A stretch of 25,376 nucleotides of DNA, from assembly GCA_001655205.1 (NCBI GenBank), contig LPNZ01008017.1, forward strand, positions 1 to 25,376. The letters run 5' to 3'. The notes under the pieces were generated by a model that was given only the letters and a program-made list of their open reading frames with translations, searched no databases and was not told the DNA's origin. Both the position numbers and the translations under genes were made by a program. This document shows positions 1 to 10,915 of this stretch, piece after piece (the first letter of the stretch is position 1; each line of letters begins with the position of its first letter). This stretch comes from Lenisia limosa. Taxonomy: Eukaryota; Breviatea.

Positions 1-1905
1 ATGTCAGTTTATGGGATTAAAACTGACAATTCAGGAGCATACAACACCATCCGCATTGCTCCTCAAGGTCGCTTTGCAATGATTGGAGGATTTGGTAACA
101 TGAATGGCAACGTTGTTATGTGGGGGGCTCAAGCATTTCAGTAAAGCATTGGATTCCACAAATTTTATCAACTTTCTTGGATCAATTATAAACCTGAATC
201 AGCAGTTTGTTCTGTGACAATGTGTAGTTTTGACTTGAAGGAGCGCCGTAAAGTCTCTTCTTTCAATGCAAAGTTGGAGGGGTGATCAGAGATAGGGAAA
301 GTTTGGATCATACTTAAGCCCAATGCAAGAGAAAGTTTCATCTGAAGCCCAATGCAAGAGAAAGTTTCATCTTAAGCCCAATGCAAGTAGAAAGTTTGAT
401 CCCTTTTAGGTACAGTGTCGAGAGCACCTGGATGCCTGACGGGCGGCACTTCCTCACTGCTTCGTTGTCTCCCAGAATGAACGTCGATAACAAGTGGGCG
501 GAATGGTGTATTAAATGAGACAAATCAACTAATGTGGGGAGTGTAAGGCAAACTGTCCACCCATTTTAACTTTTTAGGATATGCATCTTCAAATACAATG
601 GCCTTATTGTTTACGAGAAGGTATTTGGGGGGTTTGTAGCTTTAGTGCCCTCGGTACATAGTACGTTCTTTTATGATTTGGCTCGTCAAGTGTAAACCAA
701 TAGAGATATTTTAAAACAACTGCAAAGAAACACTGGTAAGCAGGGGAGAGATTTGAGNNNNNNNNNNNNNNNNNNNNNNNNNNNNNNNNNNNNNNNNNNN
801 NNNNNNNNNNNNNNNNNNNNNNNNNNNNNNNNNNNNNNNNNNNNNNNNNNNNNNNNNNNNAAAAAATTCCCGGACCGCCCTGCCTCGCCCAAACCCAAGG
901 GTTCCGCGCTCAAGGAGGCCCTGAAAGAAGAAGGCGTCAAGAAAGCCGCGTGTTGGTTTTTGAATAAATGAAATATCATATAGAATATCCTTTCCATTAA
1001 TATACTCCCATTCGAATATACTCTTGACCGTTTCTGGTGACCATGACCTCATAGCCGCGACTACTGACAGAAAGGCCTACGTCCCTCCACACATGAGAGG
1101 AAAGGACGCTCCCGCCTCTACTATTGTAAAAGTTGGTTGCTTGTGTGAGCATGATTGTCATTGTCTGGCTGGAAGAGTAAAATAACATTGATAATTATGA
1201 TGGATAGATATATAGCATTGAGAAATAAAAAATAAGGTTGCATCTGGCCGAAGCTGTCCACACCATCACNNNNNNNNNNNNNNNNNNNNNNNNNNNNNNN
1301 NNNNNNNNNNNNNNNNNNNNNNNNNNNTGCACACAGCTTTCTACGTGCCTCCCCCCCAGCATATAATGGATGGATAGATAAGCTTGACATTTCCAGGAAA
1401 AGCAGGAGAAGCATGGTGAGATCAAGAAGCCTGGAGTCATTGGCAGTAGGCAGCTTTTTCTATATTTTGAAACACCCAATGTTGCAATTAACCTTCAGTG
1501 GCCCAAGAAAAGAAGCCCAACAAGAAGCGCCGCAAGAGGAAGTCCAACAACAACGCTGCTGTGGAAGAGGAGGAGGAGGAGGAAGTCACTGTGGAGCTGA
1601 CTGCAGAGGAAATTACTGACCAGAAGAAGAAGGAGCTCAGGAAACTTGAGAAGAAAATCAAGGCAATTGCTGTTTGTTGGATCTTAAGGCTGCGTTTTTA
1701 ATTCCTAAACCGGTTTTTTTTTGACATTGTTTAGGTGATAAAGGAGAAAAAGAAGAACGGGCAAGAGCTGAATGAAGTGAGTTTCCTCTCAAACATTCTT
1801 TTCACACTTGGCTTGATGGTTATCATAGTTACCTTATAGGACCAAATTGCCAAGATGAACGAAGAGGAGGAGGCTTTGGCTCGTATCGCAGAACTGAAAA
1901 TTTAG
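1..1905 (+). CDS. EIF2A: Eukaryotic translation initiation factor 2A (eIF2A), 5' truncated
   Basis: eIF2A is a WD40-propeller protein that can deliver initiator Met-tRNA to the 40S subunit in non-canonical initiation. Exons placed: 1-119, 228-272, 410-493, 578-689, about 861-949, 1071-1125, 1499-1671, 1735-1776 and 1840-1905 (TAG stop). Phases agree wherever no gap intervenes. Visible landmarks: GRFAMIGGFGNMNG and WMPDGRHFLTAS (propeller blades), the conserved linker AYVPPHMRGK, a lysine-rich stretch, and a C-terminal helix (KKKELRKLEKKIKAI, ending ALARIAELKI) like the end of animal eIF2A. The N-terminal part lies upstream of the window. Gaps at 758-860 and 1270-1327 hide exon sequence. The exon 861-949 (PDRPASPKPKG...) has its frame from similarity to the proline-rich linker only, and its junction to the next exon is the least certain. 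The ATG at base 1 is internal. Confidence 0.87.
314..401 (+). repeat. Intronic minisatellite, three 29-30 nt units
   Basis: Three head-to-tail copies of a 29-30 nt unit (core AAGCCCAATGCAAGAGAAAG) at 314-342, 343-371 and 372-401. A partial unit (AAAGTTTGGATC) lies just upstream. The array is inside the eIF2A intron 273-409 and ends 8 nt before the 3' splice site. Units 1 and 2 differ by one base; unit 3 has an inserted T and a C-to-G change. Confidence 0.9.
758..860. other. Assembly gap (N) inside eIF2A
   Basis: A run of 103 N. It interrupts the region between the propeller exon ending at 689 and the proline-rich linker exon, so at least one short coding segment is probably missing. Confidence 0.99.
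1215..1269 (-). repeat. Dispersed short repeat, copy 1 (cut by a gap)
   Basis: On the minus strand the core reads GACAGCTTCGGCCAGATGCA followed by ACCTTATTTTTT. Related sequence occurs at 9487-9546 (minus) and 12983-13030 (plus). Here it lies in an eIF2A intron and runs into the N gap, so its full length is unknown. Confidence 0.6.
1270..1327. other. Assembly gap (N) in eIF2A
   Basis: A run of 58 N between the exon ending at 1125 (phase 0) and the exon starting at 1499 (needs phase 1 upstream). The mismatch implies a small exon hidden here or a different donor. A dispersed-repeat copy (1215-1269) abuts the gap. Confidence 0.99.
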
Positions 1906-2210
1906 ACCATCTAATGTTGAGTGCTGATGTATAACTGATATCTCAGTTGATGAGCACGTTATTACTCTATGAATTTATTTATGTTGCGAGTATTGCGATA
2001 TTTTCATCATATGTTTACATTTTGTATTGTAAATATTGATATAGTGAGTTTGATATTTTTTAAATTTTTGTAAATTATGTACGCTGTGCTGTGTACAAGG
2101 CTGGTACAAGGTTGATGAGTAGCCGGCAATTTTAAGGTACGCTGCCGCTTAGCCATAAAACAAAACAAAAAAAATCCTTGTTAACTTAATATCTTATTAT
2201 AAATAACATT
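1906..2210. other. Intergenic, eIF2A to epimerase
   Basis: AT-rich, about 305 nt, holding the eIF2A 3' region and the epimerase upstream region. I see no further exon, RNA gene or clear promoter motif. Confidence 0.6.
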
Positions 2211-4607
2211 ATGAAGGTCTTTGTTTGTGGAGGAGCGGGATACATCGGGTCTCATTGTTCCCGTGAGCTTGTTTTGGCCGGACACGAAGTGGTTGTCTTT
2301 GATAACCTCAAAACTGGTCACAAGCGCCTTGTTGACATGGAAAAGATGACGTTTGTCCAGGGAGACGTTCGTGATGCTAATATGGGTAAGAACTCTCTTT
2401 CAGAGGTCTTCTTATCGCCTTCCCTCAGCTGATATCTTAAAAACTCACAAACCCGACGCTGTGATGCATTTCTGTGCCGATTCCATTGTTCCTTTCTCTG
2501 TGAAGGTTGGTGATTTGTGTGATCAATATCATGTCAGCCTTTCTTCGATGTAATATTCAGGACCCTCTTGCCTACTATGACAACAATGTTAACGGAGCCA
2601 TGTGTCTTCTCAAGGCTATGAAGGAAGCAGAGGTTGATAAGGTATGTCAACTGAAGGGTTTTATTGTTTTTCTTTTTTTTTTGTTCTTCTTCTTCTTCTT
2701 CTTCTAAATTGCAATGTTCCTACGCGATATAAGGTTCTGATAAATCCACCAAGTCCAATTAATATTATTAAAACGAAAGCAAACTTTTCTGCAAAACGGG
2801 GACTATCTTTCAGGAACTTCATATTGCATTGTGATTGACTTGTAAGATTATCTTCTCCTCAACTGCCGCTATCTTTGGACAGCCTGAAACTATTCCCATC
2901 AAGGAGGACGATCCTCAGGTTCCTACCAACCCCTGTATGGATCCTGATGCTTTGGAGTTTTGGTTTTTTTATGAATAGTATATCATATTAGTATATAAAC
3001 AAAAGCAAAACTTGACTTTCCAGACGGAGAAACCAAGCTTGCTATTGAGAAGATGCTTCACTGGACCCATGGTACGATGATGGTTCCAATCAACTTCACC
3101 ATAATCTTTTACATGGATGCTCAAAATTGAAACGATTGAATCGTTGACATACCCCAGGAGCCCACGGAATCCGCTACGTTGCACTGCGTTATTTCAACGC
3201 CTGTGGAGCCGACCAGTCTGCCGACATCGGCGAGCTTCATAACCCCGAGACCCACCTCATCCCAATTGTCATGCAGGTTGGCTGAGATGGTTGAGCATGG
3301 GTGGCACTCAGACTGGCTCTTTCTGCTCTGGCTTTTGGATATAATATCTCACTTTTCAGGTTGTGCAGGGACAGCGTGAGAAGATGTTCATCTTTGGTGA
3401 CGACTACAACACCCCTGATGGCACCTGTGTTCGTGACTGTGGGGGGGTATACATTTTATTAACTGTCCCCCCTCCCCTCCTCAACTTTTTCTAGACCTAT
3501 TTGTCTGCGTTTTTGTTGTCTGCGTTGTCTTGTGTTCATGGTTGTTCGTGCCTTCTGTTTGCTTTGTAGTTTCAGATTATTAGATTCGTGATGATTTCCT
3601 TTACGTCAATATTATTCATATATCTTCCTTCTGCACCCCCTCCCCCACCCTGAAAAAACAAAAAAAAAATACTATTAAAAATAATACTATTAATAATACT
3701 AATAATTTATTTAAAAAAATCATGTACTATTGGAAAATCGGACATTTTTTTGGACAGCCTTATTGTTGACGGGTAATTATTTAAGGACCTTTATATCATA
3801 GACGTTCACGTGACCGATTTGGCAAGTGCTCATCTCAAGGCCCTTAACTACCTTGGCGAAGGCAACGAGTCCAACAGATTCAACCTTGGGTAAGCAAGCA
3901 GACTTTAGACACTACTGCCTGTGATTTTAGATTTCTTTTGTCATTTCGTAGATCAGGAACTGGCTACTCTGTTAAAGAGATTATTGAAGCATCTCGCAAG
4001 GTGAGAGGGGGGGGGGGAGGTACTTTGACACAGCAATGCCACATTTACACTTTACTTTCAATGAAGGCTTTTTTATCAGTCGATATCGAATAGAAAGCAG
4101 TCTTACCTAACTCGCAGGTTACTGGACATGCCATTCCCACTGAAATTGGCCCCCGTCGAGCTGGTGACCCCGACTCTCTCATTGCCTCTTCTGAGAAGGC
4201 TGCCAAGGTAGGGTAGATTCTGTTATTGCAATTTGAAATTGAACCTACCTTTAAAGCAGGGTTGAAAATGGGAAAGTTGCTAGTGTCAGATATCGGATTT
4301 AAAGAAGTGGCAATAGTTGCGGAAATCACATTCAATACGTGCTTCGAATATCCGAGACAACTTTATCTTTTGAACCGTAAAACAGATTGCAAATCAGAGA
4401 ATGGATTGCTTATACTACTTCACAACAAAAATAGTAGTTAATCATGCTTATTATCATATGATATGATCATCAGAATTATCTTCCTCTGTTTGGTCAAGGC
4501 TGATGCTATAGGTACTTGGATGGACTCGTAAATACACTAGTGTTGAGGACATCATCAGAACTGCCCACCATTGGCACCAAAAAATTGCCGACGAAGAGAA
4601 GAAGTAG
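2211..4607 (+). CDS. galE: UDP-glucose 4-epimerase
   Basis: Interconverts UDP-glucose and UDP-galactose with bound NAD (Leloir pathway; supplies galactose for glycans). Eleven exons: 2211-2385, 2429-2505, 2561-2641, 2847-2934, 3024-3071, 3158-3276, 3360-3438, 3802-3889, 3952-4000, 4118-4207, 4512-4607. They total 990 nt, giving 329 aa plus TAG, normal for the family. The Rossmann motif GGAGYIGSH is at residues 7-15. The catalytic Ser lies in FSSTAA (about 115-117), and the Tyr/Lys pair is YGETK (Y141, K145), with Y141 split across an intron. RYFNACGAD and [11 protein letters not shown] are further family hallmarks, the latter from substrate binding. The first ATG gives an N-terminus flush with the NAD-binding strand, so the start is secure. 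The protein has no signal peptide and should be cytosolic. It converges on the glutamine synthetase gene, with only 95 nt between stops. Confidence 0.97.
2680..2706 (+). repeat. (TTC)n microsatellite in an epimerase intron
   Basis: A run of TTC trinucleotides preceded by a T-rich tract, inside intron 2642-2846. Confidence 0.85.
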
Positions 4608-4702
4608 ATGTTTCACCTGTATCCTTTATTTATTATCATTTATCCTTTCAATTTACACCCCCTTCCATTTGACACCGAAAACATAAATTATAGAACATTA
4701 CC

Positions 4703-6647
4703 TCAACCTTCCATAGAAGATTTCAACACCATTGATGATACAGTATACGGGTCAGCGTTAGATGCAGGTCGTCTATCCTCGAAATAGCCGAAGCCAGCCT
4801 GTTTAACTGACGAGAGAGAGAATGTCAAAAAGAGGGACTGAACATACCAGCACTTGAGACTCTGACCGAAGCACCTCTCTTGCCGACACCCCATGTGAAC
4901 TTATCAAAAGAAGCAGTTTCATGACGGCCAGTCATTCGTCTCTACAGTGTGGGCAGAGATAGCAAAAAAAAATCCTTGGAGGTATGAAATAATTCCTCAA
5001 AGTGTCTAGTTTCCAGCAAAGACAAAAATGTGATTGATAACCAATGAATACCTCGTTTCCGGCGCCATAAAGAGCCATATGTTCGTCATGCTTCTTCCCC
5101 AAGTTCTCAATTGCCTTGACAATTGCAGAGTAGCCTGGTTGATTAAAACGTGAAAATAAAGCGTCATTAAAAGACAAATGTATATACCTTCATAATTGCG
5201 CATCTGATTAGTTGAAAAGTTGCAGTGCGCTCCCCCTCCATTCCAGTCCCCATTGACAGGTTTGGGATCATAACTGATGACAACTCGCATCATTTCACCT
5301 GGGGTGTCATTGCCCACTAGCAACACGCAAAGAAGAAAGAGCACCCTCACCAACCTAATCTTGCCAAAATGAAACGAGCCATCCAAATGTGATCACCAAT
5401 CTCTATTCCTTCACAGGGACCAACCTTCAACATTAGTCGTAATCTGATACCAAGAAGAGTTTGCAAATATTATAATGACCAATTGGCCCAAAGTATCAAA
5501 CAATAATAACCCTACTTGGAACTCCCACTGTCCTGGCATGACTTCGGCGTTTGCTAAAATGTCACCGATAATGCAGTGTACATCTTTTTTTGAAAAAAAA
5601 CAAAAACAATATAAGATATTAACGTCATGATATTATTATTACTAAAAACACTTCCCACTTCCAGAGATTTTGACACCAGCATAAAGACAGGCATGGTAGT
5701 GGGAAACAACAAGCTCTCGTCCAAACACCTATTCAAATTAGTTCGAGATGTCCAGTTCAATGGATTCAGCCAATGGCATCAGTACGATTTATAAAACCTT
5801 CAAACATACCTTGTCAGCACCAACGCCGCAGTAGTAGGGTCCCTGGGGTCCTGGATACCCGCCAATAGGCCAGCCAAGGGGGTGGTTCTCAAGGGTATAC
5901 ATCACATATTCCTGTTCAATCCCAAACCTTGAAGGTCAATTAGTTGGCCATGGGAGAAGCACTTACCATGGTGCAGTGTTGGCGTATTTCTTCATGATAG
6001 CGTCAGCAGGGGCACGAGTGTTTGACTCACAAGGGGTTCCATCGGGGTTCCAGCAGTCACAGAGAACAAGAAGATTATTATTGCCCTAAAATGTAAACTT
6101 TAACTAAAAACCCATTTTCACAACTTGTTTTCCTTGGCGCCCATCTCTCACATTGGGATTGGGATTGAAAGGGTCTTTGAAGATAGCCCGTGGCCTATAT
6201 TGTCAAATAATGGAAATACAAAGGCTGATTGAAATGTGTCGATGTTATGGTCAAATTACCCTAAGCTCACTTCAAGATGATCTCAGAGTTTGATTCCCCA
6301 GCCTGGCCTGTCGAAGACCCATCAAAGTTCCAGTCTGACAGATTGTCAATTGACATTGAACTTGAAGCTTGCATCGTCTGATTTAATCAAAGGATTTATT
6401 AAGGTTTTGAATCAGATACCATCAAAAGGGTAATTATCAAATGATAATAAAATACGAACCTTGACTTTCGAACGAAGATTGGTGCCCGTTGAGTCCACCC
6501 AAATGTACTCCACCATAATCTGAACAGTAAAGGAAAAATTTTAAAAAACATCCGGACGGCAATAACGCTAAGACAAACGCTGTTATTTTGGCTGAGGGCA
6601 ATGAAGTCTTTTGTGATACGTGAGTTGTCATGCTGATGGTAGGCCAT
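4703..6647 (-). CDS. GLN: Glutamine synthetase, eukaryotic type II
   Basis: Makes glutamine from glutamate, ammonia and ATP. Thirteen exons, in order of translation: 6647-6579, 6519-6460, 6377-6271, 6194-6152, 6085-5967, 5927-5810, 5728-5659, 5553-5516, 5424-5355, 5316-5188, 5134-5052, 4941-4848, 4806-4703 (TGA). Total 1104 nt, giving 367 aa, the usual GSII length. Hallmarks: EYIWVD near residue 26, [11 protein letters not shown] (about 57-67), FGIEQEY (about 133-139, metal-binding Glu), [15 protein letters not shown] (about 196-210), AHCNFST (about 262-268), RMTGRHETA, and [10 protein letters not shown] near the C-terminus. The start at 6647 gives an N-terminal segment resembling other eukaryotic GSII proteins; the ATG at 6516 would drop 24 residues. 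Introns are mostly 38-110 nt. No targeting peptide is evident, so it is probably cytosolic. Confidence 0.97.
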
Positions 6648-6979
6648 GTTGAACCAAAGCTAATCAAGCAAAAGATTAACTTAGGTGGATTGGGTGGAAG
6701 GTGGGAAGGTGGTGGGTGCAAGAATCGAAGCATAAAAGCTCGATGAGACGAGGCCCCGGACTCAGGACCTTGGGCTGTGGAGAAGCACACCCTTTCTGGA
6801 ATGCGAAACAAGAGCGGTTAGTTTCATTCCAGTTTCATTCTCCCTCTACTTCCATTTGTTGTGTGGGGTGCGTGGGTGGTGGGGGTGGGGTGTTTGCTCA
6901 TCATCATATCTAATCAAAACCAATCACTTTTAAGTGGGCTTTTTGTCATTTTTTTTCACTTTTTTAGCATACAAATAGC
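6648..6979. promoter_or_regulatory. Divergent intergenic region, glutamine synthetase / cathepsin B
   Basis: 332 nt between two head-to-head start codons, so it should hold both promoters. It contains G-rich stretches (GGGTGGAAGGTGGGAAGGTG and a second near 6862-6890) and T-rich sequence just before the protease ATG. No confident TATA box or initiator was recognised; the regulatory role is inferred from gene orientation. Confidence 0.45.
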
Positions 6980-8831
6980 ATGATGAAGGTATTCATCTTG
7001 CTTGCATTCGTTTTTGCCCTTTCCTGGGCTTCATCCATGGATGAGATTATCTCTCGTGTTAACAACCAGCCTACTACCTGGATTGCTGGTGTTACTAAGA
7101 CTTCTCACCTCTCCATTCAGCAACAAAAGTTAGGATTCATCCTGTAGTAATTTTCGGAGTATTTGAGATACCGCTACTCCTGCCTTCAACTTTGTTCTTT
7201 CAGTATTAACGTATTTTGTTAAAGTATACCGTTTTTCATTGAAATTTACCTGCAAATAAGCGTTCCCCTTATTCTCTAGATCTCTTTGTGGTACTCGCCT
7301 TCGCTCTATTTCTGTTGAGTCTCAAGAAGGACCGATTCTTGGTCTTCCTAATGAGTTTGACACTGCTACCAACTGGCCTGGATCTCGCCGTCCCATTGTG
7401 AGTTGGGGTAGTGATATCTATTTCTGTCTTTTTTTTTGACAATTTTAGCGCAATCAGGTGTGTGGGCACTTCTGGTTAAATATTGGTAGAGGGAAATTTT
7501 TAAATGTGGAAACTTTTTCTATTTGTAGTTGAAAAGGATAAATCGACTCATCTATCGCCTGGATTCTCCTATTTCCGTTACTTACTTTCTCACATGTGTC
7601 ACATCTGACAACGCTCATTTTGCAGTTGCAGTAAGCTTTCAATACTTTTTTGGGCTCTGTTGATCGGGTACCGTTGACGGTTTAGTTGCGGATCATGCTG
7701 GGCATTTTCATTGACCGAGGCTCTTGGTGACCGTTTCTTCATTGCCTCCAAGGGCAACATTGACAAGGTCCTTGCTCCTGAAGACCCTGTTCTTTGCGAC
7801 GGCGGTATGAGTCTGAATTTCTCTTGACTTGATAGGCAACATGGGATGCTCAGGCGGTTATCTTGATGGAGCATGGGACTACGCCAGAACTGACGGTGTT
7901 GTTACTGAGTCCTGCATGCCTTACATCTCTGGTGGGTTGGCAGTCAATTCAATCAAGATTGGAGAAGTAGGGGCATTCATCACGAAATTTCAGGTGACGG
8001 AAGAGACGACATGCTCTGCCCCTCTCGTTGCAACAATACTGCTGAGAACTTCCACAAGTTCCATGCTACCAGCGTAGGCTTGAGAGTACTACTTGTCAAA
8101 GTTAATTATCACATGACCCTTTAGATCCGTAAGCCTGGTACCATCTGGCCCCTCGGTCGCGAGACTCACATCATGAAGGAGATCATGGAGAACGGCCCCG
8201 TTCAGACCGGGTGGGTTGCGAGGGAAAGTTACCTGACCTTGTCACTTGTTCATGTATTGAGTAATAGTGGTATGTCTTGACTTTTCCAAGTTGGGCAAGA
8301 GTTGCCGGTTACTGTAGCATTTGTTTATTATATCATATCATATATCGTTCACAGTCCTCTTATGGAGCAGTTTCACTGTTTACCAAGACTTCATGGCCTA
8401 CTCTGGTGGAGTTTACCAGCATCATACTGGACAGGTGAGCTTTTTGGGGAAGAATTCTTCTAATTCCTTTCTCCCTTTACTGTTTTTTATCATTGTATAA
8501 TTTATCATGAAATAGGTTCTTGGCGGTCATGCAGTCGTCATCACCGGATGGGGTGAAGAGAATGGCACCAAATATTGGAAGGTTGCTAACGTGAGAGGGG
8601 GACTTCAGCATTACATCCCCAGTTGCTCGATTTCCTTTCTAATGGTGTAGTCATGGTCTGAGGACTGGGGTGAGAAGGGTTACTTCCGCATCCGTCGTGG
8701 ACACGTGAGGGGGTGGCTCATTTTTGCTAAATTTCATGTATCACTCTTATACACCATGTCAATCTGTATTGACACCCCAGGATGAGTGTGGTATGGAGAG
8801 ACAAGTTATTGCTGGTCTTGCCAAGCTCTAG
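6980..8831 (+). CDS. Cathepsin B-like cysteine protease (peptidase C1A)
   Basis: Papain-family protease, probably lysosomal or secreted. Eleven exons: 6980-7128, 7280-7397, 7449-7459, 7686-7804, 7836-7931, 7994-8073, 8125-8210, 8371-8434, 8516-8590, 8651-8704, 8781-8831 (TAG). Total 903 nt, giving 300 aa. A signal peptide (MMKVFILLAFVFALSWASS) precedes a short cathepsin B-type propeptide (NNQPTTWIAGV). Catalytic residues are in place: oxyanion Gln92, Cys97 in CGSCWAF, His246 in GGHAVVITGWG, Asn266 before SWSEDWGEKGYFRI. GCSGGYLDGAW is also typical. The segment where animal cathepsin B carries the His-His occluding loop is short (GDGRDDMLCPSRC) and lacks that pair. Exon 3 is only 11 nt, and the fourth intron (7805-7835) is only 31 nt. 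In RNQVCGSCW one residue of the usual Q-G-S-C is missing, so the microexon boundaries are the least certain point. Confidence 0.94.
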
Positions 8832-9021
8832 TTTTGGAACTATGGACTTCCAATTTACCACGGTTGAACCCATATAATAATAATAAATAAACCCAATAGA
8901 AACAGTTCCTAATTCTCGTCACCCGAGTCACTCAACTCATCTTGCTCTAAACAATTATCTTAAAAATAACTACTTCCAGTCGGTATTCAATATGAAATAG
9001 AGAAAAGTCCCCCCCCCCCCC

Positions 9022-9225
9022 NNNNNNNNNNNNNNNNNNNNNNNNNNNNNNNNNNNNNNNNNNNNNNNNNNNNNNNNNNNNNNNNNNNNNNNNNNNNNNN
9101 NNNNNNNNNNNNNNNNNNNNNNNNNNNNNNNNNNNNNNNNNNNNNNNNNNNNNNNNNNNNNNNNNNNNNNNNNNNNNNNNNNNNNNNNNNNNNNNNNNNN
9201 NNNNNNNNNNNNNNNNNNNNNNNNN
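9022..9225. other. Assembly gap (N) after a poly-C run
   Basis: 204 N directly preceded by an uninterrupted run of about 13 C (9009-9021). Confidence 0.99.
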
Positions 9226-9486
9226 ACCTAAAAGGAAGTGAGGCAACAGCAAACCCAGTTTGATTGTACTTTTATATGCTATTCTGTCATCTTGTATCAA
9301 TTGATATCAATATGATAGCAATGAGTAGAGCTTAACTCCGGAGCAGAAAAGATCGGTTACTATCTAAATATATCGATAATTATCGAGAATTTCAGTCATT
9401 CTCTGGATCGGAGTGAAGCCCGAGAAATGAGAAATGAAAAAGGCGAATATAATCGAAGCCGACCATCGCACAATATTGGGAAGCAC

Positions 9487-9546
9487 GATGTTGAGATGAG
9501 AAATCAAATAAGGTGGTATCTGGCCGACTCTATCCATACCAAGATT
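9487..9546 (-). repeat. Dispersed short repeat, copy 2
   Basis: The minus strand contains GATAGAGTCGGCCAGATACC followed by ACCTTATTTGATTTC, matching copy 1 over about 50 nt with small indels. It lies in the intergenic region downstream of the ankyrin gene. Confidence 0.6.
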
Positions 9547-9837
9547 CATAAATGCGGGCGTATGCCCTGCATAAAGATCCCACGTAAGACCCGTTGTGTG
9601 ACCAGAGTGTTAATTGCACAAGCTCAGGGCTTTATAAGGTAACATTATTGTAAATATGGGTAAGTTCTCGAAGCAGATAATACTGTTCAATAATCACAGG
9701 CCGGTTACAATATTAGAAGAACATGTGATGAGTTTGAACAACAGCAAGAGAGAAAAAAAGGAAACAAAGGGGAACTTGTGTTCATTATTTAACCCGTTGC
9801 CACAAATATATAATAAAAACCGTGTTCGAAAACCCCC

Positions 9838-10392
9838 CTATGTGGTTGAGAGGTTGACCCCCACCTCATTTCGCTTTCTTGAAGTTGCACAATGCAGGGC
9901 AGAATCCTTGTTGGAGTTTGCTGCATTGATATCCGCGCCAGCAGAGAGCAAGAACTGAACTGCCGGAAGGTTGCCTAAACAGTGACTGTAACCTGAGGTG
10001 GGTCTTGTAACACTGTCCTGAATGCCCGTCTTTAAGTTATTGAAAAGAGGCCAAGAAACAATGTTGATTAGTTCGAAGAAAGTGTCGAGCTAGGTCAAAA
10101 ACTTATTGCCATGTTGATACAATTGCTATCAAAAAATTGGTGTGTTGTTAGAAGATCATCTGATGTTTGTAGAGAGAGGAGCTTGTCAGAAAGCAGGACA
10201 AACCTGCTGAAGCGGCCCAAATAAGAGGTGTATATTCCAGCTCATCACGCTCATTGACATTGTTTCCTTCCTACAAGAGCATTAGAATATTTAGCTGCGT
10301 GAAAGAGTCAATATATTTCGGCTAACTTTAAGAAGTTGCTTCAAATTTTCCACATCACCCATTTTAGCACATTCAATAACTTCAAAAACCAT
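9838..10392 (-). CDS. Small ankyrin-repeat protein
   Basis: Exons in order of translation: 10392-10327, 10270-10204, then 9992 downwards. All are in phase. The product begins MVFEVIECAKMGDVENLKQ, a typical N-terminal capping ankyrin helix. Next come NNVNERDELEYTPLIWAAS (repeat with the TPLxxAA motif) and LPAVQFLLSAGADINAANSN followed by DSALHCAT (a further repeat). Ankyrin repeats bind proteins; no catalytic domain is attached, so the partner is unknown. If the last exon is read through, the protein ends at a TAG (9840-9838) after 95 aa. However, a GTGGGGG donor-like sequence at 9864 suggests that exon may instead stop at 9865 and splice to unseen exons further downstream. The repeat identification is firm; the C-terminus is not. 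Confidence 0.7.
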
Positions 10393-10915
10393 TTTGATCT
10401 TTTAAAAGGGACAATTGGGGCAAACTGTGGAAACAAAACCAGTTTCCGGTCGCGTGTTTTCCACCAACCTCTACTCTCTCTCTCTCTCTCTCTACGACCT
10501 TATGAACAGAAAATAACAGGAAAATAAAAATACAGGCAGAATATAATAATAAAATAAATGCGTGTATAATACAAATATAATATCAAATATCCCATATTCT
10601 CTTCCATTCTCTTTCTCTGAGACGCATCCCCCCCACAATCCCACCCCAACCATCCAGGTAAGTACTTATCTATTCCTCTACCTAAGGGTAGTGAAGCATT
10701 TGGTGAAGTGATTTAGTTGAGGAAAAGATTACTTGTTTTTTGCGAGTCAAGTATTTCAATCTGACAACAGCAGAAATGCCATGAAAATATTTACTGCAGA
10801 TGGTGGTAGGAATGGGTGTGGCTGTCTATGTTACAAAAACCAATATCTGTGAACGGATTCGGACGAATATTAATTTTGACCCCATTTATATCTTTCTATC
10901 ACATTAATGTCGTAG
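10393..10915. promoter_or_regulatory. Divergent region upstream of ankyrin and kinase genes
   Basis: About 520 nt between the ankyrin start and the first kinase exon I can place. It contains a (CT)n tract and a C-rich stretch ending ACCATCCAG|GTAAGTAC near 10657, which looks like a 5' splice site after a non-coding or short leader exon. The kinase start codon should be somewhere here, but I could not choose one. Confidence 0.4.
10474..10493 (+). repeat. (CT)n microsatellite
   Basis: About ten CT dinucleotides upstream of the divergent ankyrin and kinase genes. Confidence 0.9.

Larger units (their letters stand above)
8832..9837. other. Intergenic region with a gap
   Basis: About 1 kb between the cathepsin stop and the end of the ankyrin gene. 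AATAAATAAA at about 8881-8890 could be the protease polyadenylation signal. It includes the poly-C-flanked gap 9022-9225 and dispersed-repeat copy 2. Further 3' exons of the ankyrin gene may lie here, but none could be placed with consistent phase. Confidence 0.5.

Noticed and set aside
9364-9605. Minus-strand open frame containing GHTPAFMNLGMDRVGQ and hydrophobic sequence
   Set aside because: It overlaps dispersed-repeat copy 2, its phase does not join the ankyrin exons, and no family resemblance was found beyond a weak ankyrin-like GHTP.
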